A DNA stretch of 64,000 bases from Epiperipatus broadwayi. Its lineage: Eukaryota > Onychophora > Udeonychophora > Euonychophora > Peripatidae. Positions 48,133-59,790 of the stretch are shown here, piece after piece. The notes beneath the pieces were generated by a model that saw nothing but the letters and a program-made list of their open reading frames with translations, was not told the origin of the DNA and did no database searches. The position numbers and the translations under genes are program-made. Positions within the stretch are counted from its first letter, which is position 1; each line of letters opens with the position of its first letter. The stretch spans positions 252,001 to 316,000 of the forward strand of contig JAQFVV010012985.1 in NCBI GenBank assembly GCA_028023455.1, read 5' to 3'.

Positions 48133-48544
48133 ATAACTGCAAGTATTCATTAATTTTCAACATGCACATACACACACATATATATATATATATATATAAC
48201 ACAGATAATTTTTACATGTATAATATGCATATATAAATTAAGATTGTAATATAAATAAAATTTTAAAAATAATAATAGTTATTGATAAATTGAGGGGACA
48301 CATTTACATGCATTTTAGTAAATGTGTGTTCATTCATGCATTTATTGAAACGAGACTAATTCCAACCATATTAATAATTTTTAATAGTCATTCATTAGAC
48401 TAACAGTTATCCACTTAATAAATAATATTTCTGTAGTGTAATTTTCAATCTCATGCAAGGTAGTAACTGGTTTTTATTCAATTTTAACATGTTGTGGAAA
48501 GATGCAATCATAAACACATGACATAAGGTCAAAAACATGTGAAG
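48133..48544. other. AT-rich non-coding with TA repeat
   Basis: (TA)n near 48178-48197. Nothing else recognised. Confidence 0.4.
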
Positions 48545-48965
48545 ATGTATAATTCTTAAGATATACCTTTCACACTCAACTACTGTTCATCAGTTGACCC
48601 AGATCACAATCTCTTACATATATCCTTATCATTGTTCTGTATAAAATAGATAACCAATTATTACACTTTAATTGATAAGTGTCATTTACTGCTCTCATAA
48701 CTGTCACAATTTATTATGTGGATTATCTTTAATCTAATGAATGACTAATAAAAATTAATATATTTCCATCAAATGCTTTATGTCAAATTTGTGAGGGTTA
48801 TAAGTTTGACACATTCCAATTAAACTGTAGTAATTGGATATCTATATATACTGAACAATGATAAAGATATGTGCAACAAATTATGATCTGAGCAAACTGA
48901 TAAAATCTGGTTCAGCACAAAATGTGCATCTTGAGACATTCTTTTCACATTTTTGATTATATATT
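48545..48965. repeat. Fold-back element, family P related
   Basis: Left arm (about 48575-48645: TCATCAGTTGACCCAGATCA, ATATCCTTATCATTGTTCTG) pairs with right arm (about 48843-48955), which holds GGTTCAGCACAAAATGTGCA. Middle about 200 bases, AT-rich. Confidence 0.55.
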
Positions 48966-50640
48966 TATGATTGTAAGTTTCCGCAAGGTGTTAAAAATAG
49001 ATAGAAAACAGACCTTACCTTGCATGTGAATTGTGTAGTGAAAATACACTATAAAGTTATTATTAACTCCTATCATATTTTTATTTTTAAAATAAATAGT
49101 GAAATGTTTGATTTTTATTGCTATTAATATAATCAAGACAATTTATTTTTCAATAACTTTCTCTCTTATAAACACATAATAGTGGTCTTGGTATCAAAAT
49201 TAGGATCTCTCTAATTGATTTGATATTTAAAAATCTATCAACTTTTAGTATATTCTAAAATTTTATAAAGCTTTTATTATTATGTTCAGAAAATATTTTA
49301 TTATGCAAAATACTGTATATCAAATTTGGTAGGGATAATGATAGAAGAATAAAATTATGTGTTTTAACATAAATTGAGAAAATTTTATATATATATAATT
49401 ATGTATGACACTCCAAGATGGAAAATTTACTATGGCATAGTGTAAAATTTATTTACATATTTTAATTGTTTAAAAAAAAAAGTAATAACATAGTGTTCAG
49501 AGAAAGAAAAATGGCTGCTTAAATAGCAAAACATATTGAATTTTAATGGTTTTCTTTTGTTTGTTCATTTAAATATTTGTTTCGCTGTATACGTTTTTTT
49601 TTTTTTGGCTAGTATATAATTAAAATCACTTAGTTAGATACAGCATAGTTCTCAGCTGCATTATACAAGCCAATCAGGAGCAACTTCTGTTTCATTCTAC
49701 TAGAGTGTTTCTATCATTTAATCACCCTAAAATAATATAAAATATAAAATGAAGAGTTTTGTTGTTTAATAACTGTATGGCTAACTCAAAGAAATGAGAA
49801 GTGTACCCATGAAGAAATGGAATTTGTTGGAACTGAAAAAGTATTTAAAATATATAAATCAAACCATGATTATTAAAACATTTTATAGTAAGTTTTGTGA
49901 TTATATTTATATTTTTAAAATGACTTATGATGGTTTTACATATTTTAAATATAAAAAAATGTAAATAACTATTCAACCACAAATTGTCTCATTTATCGGT
50001 ATTCTTAATACACCAGTTTTACATTTATTTATTTTTATTTTGGCGTGTAAAATATGTAGCTTAGTATTGAAGTTATTTAAATTTTAATATTAAAGTGTGG
50101 CTTTCTAAATAGTTTTGTTATAATTAGTGTTGGAATGAAAGTATTAATAATATTACTAGAGTAGATAAAACAATATTTCAATTTTATGGTTAGAATGAAA
50201 TTTTTAAAAAGAATACTTGCTTGGAATATGGAGTATATAATAATATTAATTCTCATATCATCTATAATTTTTTTTATTTTTAAAAACAATTCTTACTTTA
50301 TTATCTAACAGTTCTGGCTGGCTAGCACCAGCCTTCTTCAAAGATTGCTTATATATTCTTTACTCCTAATTGGTACAAACTATCTAACAGTCACCTTCAT
50401 GTGTCTTTCATTTATTTTATAAACATATGTGAAATATTTCTGAAAAGTCTGTTAAATGTTGAAACTATTGGATAATAAAATAAATATTGTTTACAAAGGT
50501 GGAAAATTAGAGATGATATATGAATTGATTTAGACTAAAATAATAAAAAGTAGAATGTTGAATAAATTATATAAGTATAATGTTTTTATATTTTGGTTTA
50601 CAAACATCAAAGTTACTCTACCCTCATCATTAACATCATC
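48966..50640. other. AT-rich non-coding
   Basis: No gene recognised; poly-T near 49593-49605. Confidence 0.35.
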
Positions 50641-50890
50641 CATCCTAATCATTAATTAAACTAGAAATAATTTCTATACCAAATATAAATTTTAAATTTG
50701 AGTTAAAGATTAATGTATCTGTTTTTAATTAAACGCATACATATAATTACTTCAATTTTCCTTTATCTTTTTCCATGTCCAATATTTTTTATAGATGTAT
50801 TTAATAACTTCTACTTTCCCACATATTCTTGAGACATATAAATAAAGATACCTTAAAATACAAATGACTCCCAAGATGCTTTTTGTTTTA
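50641..50890. repeat. Fragment related to the 6.2-6.9 kb fold-back
   Basis: TTAATGTATCTGTTTTTAAT, AAACGCATACATATAATTAC, TCCATGTCCAATATTTT, ATAAATAAAGATACC and CAAATGACTCCCAAGATGC occur in the same order as around 6510-6600 and 6236-6275. Confidence 0.5.
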
Positions 50891-51109
50891 TTGAGTATAG
50901 ATTAAAATAAAATAAAATTTTTATAAACTAATCACCAAAGAATTGTCTCCGTAAAGAAATTTGATAAAAATAGCATAGAATTCGGAAAGTGTAAAATCAA
51001 GATGCTTTTATTAATACTATAGTATGTATTGTGAATACTAAAACATGATTGTATTTTTCAGTAATAGTTTATAACTGAAATACAGGCTTATTAAATACCT
51101 GTATCAATG

Positions 51110-51375
51110 TATGTAATATATAGGGTATATGAGCACAGACTTTTATTTTTCATGCGTCATAGCATCAGCCGGGAAGCAAACCCGCTCACCCGGGACAACT
51201 GTTTGTAAAACAGCTGTCGCTGACTTCTTGACCACCAATGCTTGACAGGAGCACAGACTTTCACACTACCCAGCACTCACCACTCTATCTCATATCACTG
51301 ATACACTTCAACAAAGATAAATAATCACCAATATATGTATTTCATGTTAAACCAGCACTCATCAATATTTTATGA
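51110..51375. repeat. Family P fragment interrupted by a SINE
   Basis: GAGCACAGACTTTCACACTA, CATATCACTGATACAC and AACCAGCACTCATCA match the left arm of family P fold-backs. The element is split at 51143/51249 by the SINE described next. Confidence 0.6.
51144..51248 (-). mobile_element. Short tRNA-like SINE, copy 2, with 13-bp target duplication
   Basis: GAGCACAGACTTT stands at 51131-51143 and again at 51249-51261. The 105-bp insert reads, on the minus strand, GTGGTCAAGAAGTCAGCGAC, CAGCTG, CCCGGGTGAGCGGGTTTGC, TTCCCGGCTGATGCTATGAC, then an A-rich tail (AAAAATAA). Related to the copy at 48040 (GCATTGGTGG / GCGTTGTTAG heads, GTCATAG tails). Such features are those of retroposed tRNA-derived SINEs mobilised by a LINE. 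Confidence 0.8.
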
Positions 51376-52494
51376 AAATTTTAAATATCTGTGAATAAAA
51401 ATGATGTTTATATATTTTTGACTACCAGAATAATTTACAATATGATAAATAAAAGAATAAGTGAATTGAATGTAATGACAATCTATAAAAAAAATTTCAG
51501 GAAACTTTTATTTTTAATCAAGATGCTAAAATAAATATTTTTATCAATATTTATCAATAACTAGAATATACTACATACTTTTACAAAATCATTTCTTTGC
51601 ATTTTTCATAATGCTTTTTGTTTAATACAATGATTTGATGGTTCCAAATGTCCAGTAGTCTTCTTTAGAATCGCATAATGTAATTGCATTACATTATTTC
51701 ATCTCTATACATACAAACATACAATAAAATTCCTTTTATGTATACAGCATACACATATTTGTAATTATATGTTGGACTATTACTATCAATTAGAATTAAT
51801 TGTTAATGTTTTTAAAAAAATTCAAACTTTATTTAAACTGTTCAAATATGTTCGACTATTGAATATTATTTTGTTATTCTTTTCAAAAGTTATTTTCCTG
51901 ATGATTGATATTACTAGTATTGGGGTTTAAACCTGGAGCCTTTGTATTGATGAATACTAATTTTAATATGATGCTTCACTACCCAAGCTGGTTTAATTCT
52001 TATGCTAATACTATCATTAATCATGTCAACAACATTTAAATAAGAGAGAAGAATTATACAACTCGTGACATTACTAACAGTTAAATGAAGTTTATATTTT
52101 TCTGAAACCATTTAACAATTAATTTTAGATGGTAGAAATAGGGGAAATATATAATTACAAGAAAAATATACCATCATTACAAACTTTCAAAGAAACATAA
52201 CCATTCACATAAATATTTCCTATTGTTTATATAAAATTTTGTTACCTTTAATATATATATATATATATCACCTTTATTGTTAAAAGAAAGTTGCCTTGAC
52301 AACAGTTTGAGATTGTTGATTATTATTGATATTGGGATTGTATAAGTATTAAATGGTTTTTAATTATATATATATTATTTAAATTATTTAATATTTATGT
52401 AGTCATTATAATTTTATTATGTCTTTTAAATCATTGATTTGTTATAAAAGTTCATTATTTGTTAATTACCAATTTATATAAGATTTTAATTAAT
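51376..52494. other. AT-rich non-coding
   Basis: (TA)n at 52249-52268. No gene recognised. Confidence 0.35.
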
Positions 52495-52860
52495 GCAATG
52501 CATCTATATTTTGTAGATCTGAAAAAGACTTTAGACAGTTGAAAGTGGCATATAATAGAACTGAATAAAAAGCTTCATCAAAGGGTAAAGAAGTTAAACT
52601 CTAAAGATTTATTTAATATAGGCAATGCAAAAAAATAAAATATTGAATTATTGTATAAATTGATATAGAAAACATTAGAATTTGGAATAATAAGATCACA
52701 AGCAGATTTTAAAAATTACTTTAGATACCTAGTATATTCTAGCTATCTATCTAATTATTGATTTTTTATTTGGTATCTAGCTATTATTAACTTTATAGAG
52801 GGTTAGTTCCAGGGTAATCTAGGTTTGTAATATGAGCTACATGTTCTTATTATAAATAAA
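52495..52860 (+). pseudogene. LINE reverse transcriptase motif A fragment plus 3' repeat
   Basis: 52510-52580 reads YFVDLKKTLDS, stop, KWHIIELNKKL, matching RT motif A of LINEs (F-DLKKAFD-V-W--L--KL). Downstream, 52768-52850 matches the minus-strand repeat at 46656-46765. No other RT motif is legible. Confidence 0.45.
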
Positions 52861-54604
52861 AAAATGTTTATAATTGGATATTATCTCTAACACTTATAGG
52901 AGGGTATACCCACTTCTTAATTTTGTAGATTTTTACAAATTAACATTAAAAATAAAATTGCATTTGGTGACATGACAAAAAAAAATAACTTGATAATTCT
53001 CATATTCATTGAGAATCATTTAGTGTTTTTTTTTAGAAAAAGTATGCTTGTTCTACTACATTAGAAAATGATGTTTACCATTATCATAACTCATATTAGC
53101 ATAGGATTTTTTATAATATAAATTTGGCCATAATGCTTTTGTTGATTTTTTTTAATTGAAAAAAAAAAATCTAAGAAGTCAATAATTTATTAACTTTCAG
53201 CAAGTAATAATCATGTTTATTTTATTATTCACTAAGGAAAGACTTATTATAAGGATATTCTTTCTTTTTCAATATTTCATGTAAAACTCATCACAAATAT
53301 CAGCATCAATCAAAACTGACCTCATAAATTATAATTTTTTCAAAAACTATGATAACTATAAAGTAAATATGAGATTTTAAATCAGAATTTGATAGATTTA
53401 TCACAAAATTACATTCATTCACTTACATTTTTAAAAAATTCCAAATAAAAAATAATTTGTTTATTTTTTGAAAAAGTATTTAGCCATACATAATTGATGG
53501 TGTTTATGATCTATTATTCTTATTTATAAGTCAGTTTATAAATATTTAAAAATCAATCAAATGCATTTTTTAAGAATATTATTCATTTATAAAATTAAAT
53601 TTAAAAAAATTAAATCTAATTTATTTTAGTACAAAATAAAGATTTTAAACAGAAGTGAAAGAGGTTGAGCTTTTTTAAAAACTCTCACAAGATGGAGCAA
53701 TAGAAAATGTTAGAATTTGAAAAGATTAAGAGTCTTGATCTGTTTAACATAGCATTAGAAAAAGAGTATTTATTATCTAAAAAGTCCTGTTAATTCCAAG
53801 GTTAATCTAATAATTAGCTGGTTATCTTATACTAAGCTTGTCATTTGATACTCACATGACATGTGACTTCCTGAGAAATTGATTATATAATTATTACCAG
53901 AGCAGCTATAAAATAAGATAACATACAATGATTATAGTTATTTTAGCACATACAAAATAATTAACTTCACTATATGCCCAACCAATATTATGTATATATA
54001 GATTCATCTTCTTAAGGTATCATATCTGAATGGAAATTTGGTTGCAAGAAAATACTAATAATTTGAATCTATAAATTTTGGCCTATTTTTAACCTTTTCT
54101 TTCTTCTTCCTTTTTTCTATATGTTTTATCTTCAAGATGTAATGTTTTATTATTTAACATTCATAATATGTAGACTAGTAAGTTAATTTTGTTTTATTTA
54201 TATGATTTCTAGTAAATTCAAATTTTTTAAATGTATGTTTATTTGTTTTTTGTTTTTAAGTAAAAAAAAAAACGGTAAGACAAAAAAGGTTTTTGGTGAT
54301 GACTAGAAAAATAAAAATCTAGCAGGATTCTTGCAATTATTTTAAAACCTATATCTTGTAAAAATAAAAACAAAAAGAAATTTTATTTTTAAAGAAGTAA
54401 GGAGGGAGATGAAAATTGCTTTTTGGCTTAAAAAAATATTTGTTCACTAAGAATTTTATATATTTTCTAGATAGAAAAAAAATAATAGTAGTTTAGTAAA
54501 AGGCTTATAAAATATATAATTATAATTAGAACACAAGTAGCTAGACTTTCCATTTTAATGGCATATAATTTAGCTATGAATATTTAAAAATATGTAATTA
54601 TAAA
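52861..54604. other. AT-rich non-coding
   Basis: No gene recognised. 53640-53760 has a purine-rich plus strand slightly resembling 52560-52640, not resolved. Confidence 0.3.
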
Positions 54605-55030
54605 TATTAATATAATATAGGGGACGTGAACATAGACTTTTAAGCTCTCTTCAGCCATTCACTCTCTCTCATATAATTGATACACATAACCACACACATG
54701 TGAAAAGGATGAATAATCTCCAGTTTACATATTTCATGCTGAATCAGCACTCATCAGTTGGTCCAGATCACTATTTCCCATACACATATATAATCAGTGC
54801 TTGATTTTATATTAAGATACCAGATCTTCATACTTTAATGGAAGACTTCTATCTACTCCATCCTCCAACTCTTCATCCATCCATACCATTGAAAATGTAA
54901 TGATGGAAGACCCAAATCCCTTGTTAATGTCAACAATAGAGTGGATAGCTGAGGGAGCTTGAAAGTCTGTGTTCAAATTCCATATATTATATTTAGACTC
55001 CAGGTGTATAAAATATACTTGTATCTAAAT
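54605..55030. repeat. Family P element, copy at 54.6 kb
   Basis: Contains AATCAGCACTCATCAGTTGG, ATCTTCATACTTTAATGGAA, CAACTCTTCATCCATCCATA and the right end AGCTTGAAAGTCTGTGTTCA, then AAATATACTTGTATCTAAAT as at 27345. A deletion has removed much of the right arm. Confidence 0.6.
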
Positions 55031-55514
55031 TATTGTAAATATATAGTTATTAATTTTACAAATATAGAATGTAAAGTTCAATATGTCCTCTGCTTAACTA
55101 ACCATGAAACTAATATTAATACCTTTAATAACTGTGACCCCATATACATATATTAAGATAAGTAAATGATATGGAATCTAATAACTTTTGAATTTGTGTG
55201 GATAATTTTAAAATGTATGACTTTCAATAAACTGTTATCCAAAACTGCTAATTTTAATCCTATCTTTAGCCAATGTTTTATTGTTTGTTTTTCAAGAATG
55301 TATGACTACTTAATGAATCATAATTTTATATTTAGCTAAATGAAGAATCCTTCAGTGCTCTATATCAGATATTTGTGATGATGGATTTAACTTGGAGGGA
55401 ATGGACTATTTTCATAATCATCTAACATTTAATAATAACACAAGGTTGGTATATATTACAATTGTTCAAGAGATACAATTCTTGCTTGTTCATGTGTTTT
55501 TAGATTGATCAGTG
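55031..55514. other. AT-rich non-coding
   Basis: Nothing recognised. Confidence 0.3.
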
Positions 55515-55710
55515 AGGATATTGAATCAAAGTATCTTATTCTGTTAAAAGCAAGTCAGCAAAAATTTTATATGTTTATCTAAGAATGTTATTCTAATTTC
55601 CTGAGTGACCAATGACAGTATTGACAAGCAATATTGAATCAAAATAGCTTATTCTGTTAAAAGCAAGTCAGCAAAAATTTTATATATTTATCTAAGAATG
55701 TTCTAATTTC
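55515..55710. repeat. Two-copy tandem duplication, about 110 bp
   Basis: AATATTGAATCAAA-type start, CTTATTCTGTTAAAAGCAAG, TCAGCAAAAATTTTATAT and TTATCTAAGAATGTT are repeated at about 55520-55600 and 55630-55705 with few differences. Confidence 0.8.
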
Positions 55711-56958
55711 CTTTCTTTTTTAACTGCAACATTAATGGATGGTTTTCAAACATTATGTATAATCACATAGAGTGAATTAAAGGATTATTGCATTACCAAA
55801 AAGCAGCTTTTTAAAATTTTCTTCTTTTTATTTACTTTTTCTCTGTCCAATATGATCTTCAACTTCAAACACAATCTGTATTTCTCACTAATCATTCTAT
55901 ATATTTTAATCATTTTCAATGGTATAACTGGATTTATGGAATTTGTGTCACTGCATCTATGGCAGTTCATAGATCTAGTTCTTGATTTTCAGCACTTTAA
56001 TAGTTCTGTTTGTAATATCAGAATTTAAACACAATTTCATAACTACTATTGCAATGAGACAATTACATCATAATAGTATAGTTTATATTTATCCAGTAAA
56101 CAATTTAGGTATGGGTCCATCAGATGAATTATAAAGCATGAGATGCATATGGGTTGACCTGAGCTTAGGTAGATAATTGGCCAGCTTGCAGATCATTCAT
56201 CTGGAATGGGTCTGCTAGTAATTGTACATCAATTGTTTCATGATAGTTCACTTTCAAAAGATTGTGCTAAAATTAGAATTACATTCTTGGTAAGCTAGCT
56301 GCAGCATTCTTTCTATGAGCATTGAATACATTTTCCATTTGCAAATATAAGGTCAGCCAAGGGATGGAGTTCCCAGGAAGAATCACAAAATTATCTAATC
56401 AAACAACATGGCATAGCTTCCTTTACAAAAACAAAAAATAAAGTTTTTCAAACAAAATATTCCTTTTAATAGTCTTTGGAGAATTTCCCCCTCCTCCTGT
56501 CACTCAGCCTTTTTCATATTGGAATTTTGCACTTTATTTTTAATTTTGGTAACATACTCAATAAATATGAAGTCAGTAAATATTTTCATTTCTTATTTTG
56601 TCTCCAGGTCTTTTTTTATCTAGGTTTAATCAAATTATTAAAAATATTTTTTTATGTGCAATTAGGAACTCATTGTAATTTACAAAATCTAGATTAAATT
56701 CTTTGCTGTAATATACTTTCACAATGGCATGCATCATTTCCCGAACATTGACAAACCAGGGACTAATTAAAAAACTTTATATCAGATAGATCCTGATTAC
56801 TTGCCATGTAATGATATTATTTTTGTCAATTTATTTATTAATCATATATAAATCATCTCCACCCAACATAATATATAATATATGACAAAAATGGATATAA
56901 CTAAAAATATAAACTTATATTATGAAGTGGAAAAATTCCACTTTAATATATATATCCT
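55711..56958. other. AT-rich; GC-richer unresolved patch 56100-56400
   Basis: The patch has balanced composition and several interrupted frames on the minus strand but no motif I recognise; probably a decayed mobile element. Confidence 0.3.
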
Positions 56959-57197
56959 TGAGGCTAGATAAAATTTCTTATTAACCTATAATAACTTTTT
57001 TGGTGGAATTTTTTGTTGAAGCAAAAGAGGGTCCTCTTTTACTTCAAGCCTAAGTTCTTATGTGAATTTGGACCCATAAGGCTATTTAAATTTATATAAG
57101 GATTTTTGGTTTGAAGTAAAAGAGGACTCCTTTTGCTTCATCAAAAACTTCAACAAAAGAGCTATTTTAGGTTAATGAGGAAACTTGTTTAGCCTCA
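56959..57197. mobile_element. 239-bp inverted-repeat MITE
   Basis: Ends TGAGGCTAGA and the complement AGCCTCA. Arms of about 90 bases with landmarks TTATTAACCTATAATA, TTGTTGAAGCAAAAGAGG and GTCCTCTTTTACTTCAAGCC. Within each arm, AAAAGAGG-GTCCTCTTTT is itself palindromic. Non-coding. Confidence 0.75.
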
Positions 57198-59249
57198 GAA
57201 ATTATCAATTGGTAGTAATTGATAATAGTAATTGATAATTTCTTGGCAACATCAAAGGTTAAAAGTTACCTCTGTTTACATGGATATTATGTCCTTATTT
57301 CTATTCTTTATTATAATAATAATCTGTGGAAATATTTAATTCAATATAAATATATATATATATATATTGTATTTACAAAATTTGAGATGCAATTTAATAT
57401 GTGATAAGGTGTCAGTCATAATTTTATCTTTCTTCTATGATTTTTGGATGGTGAATATGTTAATTTGAAAAATATTAACTGTTCTGCTATGACAATGTTA
57501 ATATTAATATAAAATTGTTTATTATTAATTGTATTGTAAGATTGTAAATTGACTTTATTTATTTTAAAGAGGAAAATGAATATGTAAATAATAAAGCATA
57601 TAGTTTGAATAAAATTATTATTTTGTTATATGTTTTATTTTTGTTACAGCATTCACCATAGTAAATTATAAACAATGCAACTAAATGATAATATTTTAAA
57701 TAAATTTGTCCTTTTTATTTGTGTAATATTATACTGTAAATAAATATATATAAAATATATTTCCAATGTAATATAGTAAAAATGTATCATAAATTGTTTA
57801 ATTTATGTTAGAATGAAAAATAGTATCTGTATATTAAAATCACAAATATTTATTATATGTAATAATTGTGAAATGATTTTTTTTGTTTGTCATTATTGCA
57901 TGTAATAAGATTTTTTATTAGAGAAATGCTAGCAGAAATCATTAATGAGTGAAAATATAGGATTTCTATAGCTACACTGATGTCAATAAAAAAAATCTTA
58001 TAAGTAGGAGTGAATAATTTGAACTCTCTCTTGTTTTTGTGTTAAACAAAAGCAAGTATATATTTCTATGCAAGATTTTTGTTATTTACCTTAAAATAAT
58101 ATAAGTAACTGAATGATATGAAGGGACTGGGCAGCCTATTGAGGAAATTTTATGAAAAAATGACAATTTATTACTAAAAATCAAATTGCTTCAATTCATT
58201 ATAAACCATCATGATATTTTTATTCTTTAAAATAGATATTACCTATATTTCAAAGCTAGAATACAAAAGTTATAAAGTGTACAAGAGTCATATTTACTTG
58301 CTTGTGTAATTTTATTACAGTGATTGGTCAATGTTTTCTAAGATAAGAACCAGTTTAATTTCCCATCATATTGTCCTAGATAAAGTAGCATCTATACATT
58401 CATAGTATTTTGAAATAATACTTGCTCATGAAATGATATCTCTTTATACCACCATAAATATAATCTATTTCTGACATGTGTAATCTCATATAATCAAATA
58501 ATTATTATTTAAAAAATAATTTGATATATATATATATATATATATTGTGCCCTTGTCTGTAGGTCATAGGTAGGGTAGAAAGGTCAATTATTAAAAAATT
58601 TTAAATTTGAAGTTATATTTGTAAGATATATAAATAATAATAAGAGAATGAGATTTTATAGTACAATTTAAAGCTAAAAATACCTGATATATAACAGTGT
58701 AATATATTATTTTAAAAGAAAACAATTAAATAAAGCTTAAATATCATTGCTTATGGTTGTGAAAGCTGGCCATACAAAATAATACAGCTATAGATAGTTA
58801 AAAGTAGTTTAATAATTTGAATATAATATTTTAAAACTAATAAATTAAATAAATAAAATGTAGTGTATAATTATATTTAATAATCAATTTAATAGAGTAT
58901 AATTTATTAATAAACTTTGGGGATGGTGAGAGTTATATTTAGTTTAACATTTTAAAATTATTTTCTAAATTTTTTATAAAATATATCAGTTTTGGTAATT
59001 TAAACCAAGACGTAAATAAAAAATCATTTTATAAAGTTAGTAGACACGTGACCGTATATTAAATACCTTCACGCACACTCTTGGTAAAATAATAATAAAC
59101 TGTGTGAATTTAAAACTAGATATAATTGCCATCGATCATTAAAATGAAAGTTATAAATATTAAATATTGTTTTAATAATTATTTTAAAACTTAGATGATT
59201 TTTTTTATATAAAACTATAATTGAATTTAATCATATTAGTCTGTATAAA
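57198..59249. other. AT-rich non-coding with TA repeats
   Basis: TA repeats at about 57348-57366 and 58526-58546; GTAATTGATAATAGTAATTG duplication near 57213-57240. No gene. Confidence 0.4.
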
Positions 59250-59254
59250 TATTC

Positions 59255-59420
59255 CAGACATTACGTCATCAGTTCTTAACTTTGAAAATCCATTCTGTTA
59301 TCAAAATAAAATGAATAAATTGTTCGCGCTAAAATAAATATTAACCAATCAAAGGATGTAAAATTAACAGACAAAAATCTAAGAATTATACAAAGCGGGA
59401 GAAGGAATAGGAAAGTGAAG
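59255..59420 (+). promoter_or_regulatory. Promoter-like cluster of motifs
   Basis: Within 150 bases are ATTACGTCATC (CRE-like, about 59261), TTCGCGC (E2F-like, about 59322), ACCAATCA (CCAAT box, about 59344) and AGCGGGAG (about 59395), the only CG-containing motifs for several kb. Individual motifs are weak evidence; the clustering just upstream of a short ORF is what supports the call. Confidence 0.25.
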
Positions 59421-59610
59421 GAGAAAGTAACACTTTTGATAGCTGAAAACATCGTAGCTGAAAGTAATATAAATCTATAATTTCGTATTATTATAAAAAT
59501 TATTCTGTAACATATAATATATTTTTGACTACAGAGATATGAATTGTTAATTTTATAAGTGATCTTACCAGGAAATTTTATTCAAATTTAACCAGAAAGC
59601 CTACAGTAAC

Positions 59611-59790
59611 ATGGAAGTACACGAAAAAATATTTAAAGTGATTGCTGAAAGAAAAATAATTGGAAATCATCTTAATGCCACTTTAGTTGTGCTCAACCTG
59701 AAACTTAATCTTATAACTGAAAGGAATACAAATGGGACGATATGTGAAAATCTGAAAAAGAAGCTGCTAGTCGTCAAGAACAATTTATGA
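59611..59790 (+). CDS. 59-codon ORF of unknown function
   Basis: MEVHEKIFKVIAERKIIG ... HLNATLVVLNLKLNL ... KKKLLVVKNNL, stop. Composition is less AT-driven than chance ORFs here, and it lies 190 bases downstream of the promoter-like cluster. Family not recognised. Could be an upstream ORF, a first exon or chance. Confidence 0.2.
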   Translation: MEVHEKIFKVIAERKIIGNHLNATLVVLNLKLNLITERNTNGTICENLKKKLLVVKNNL

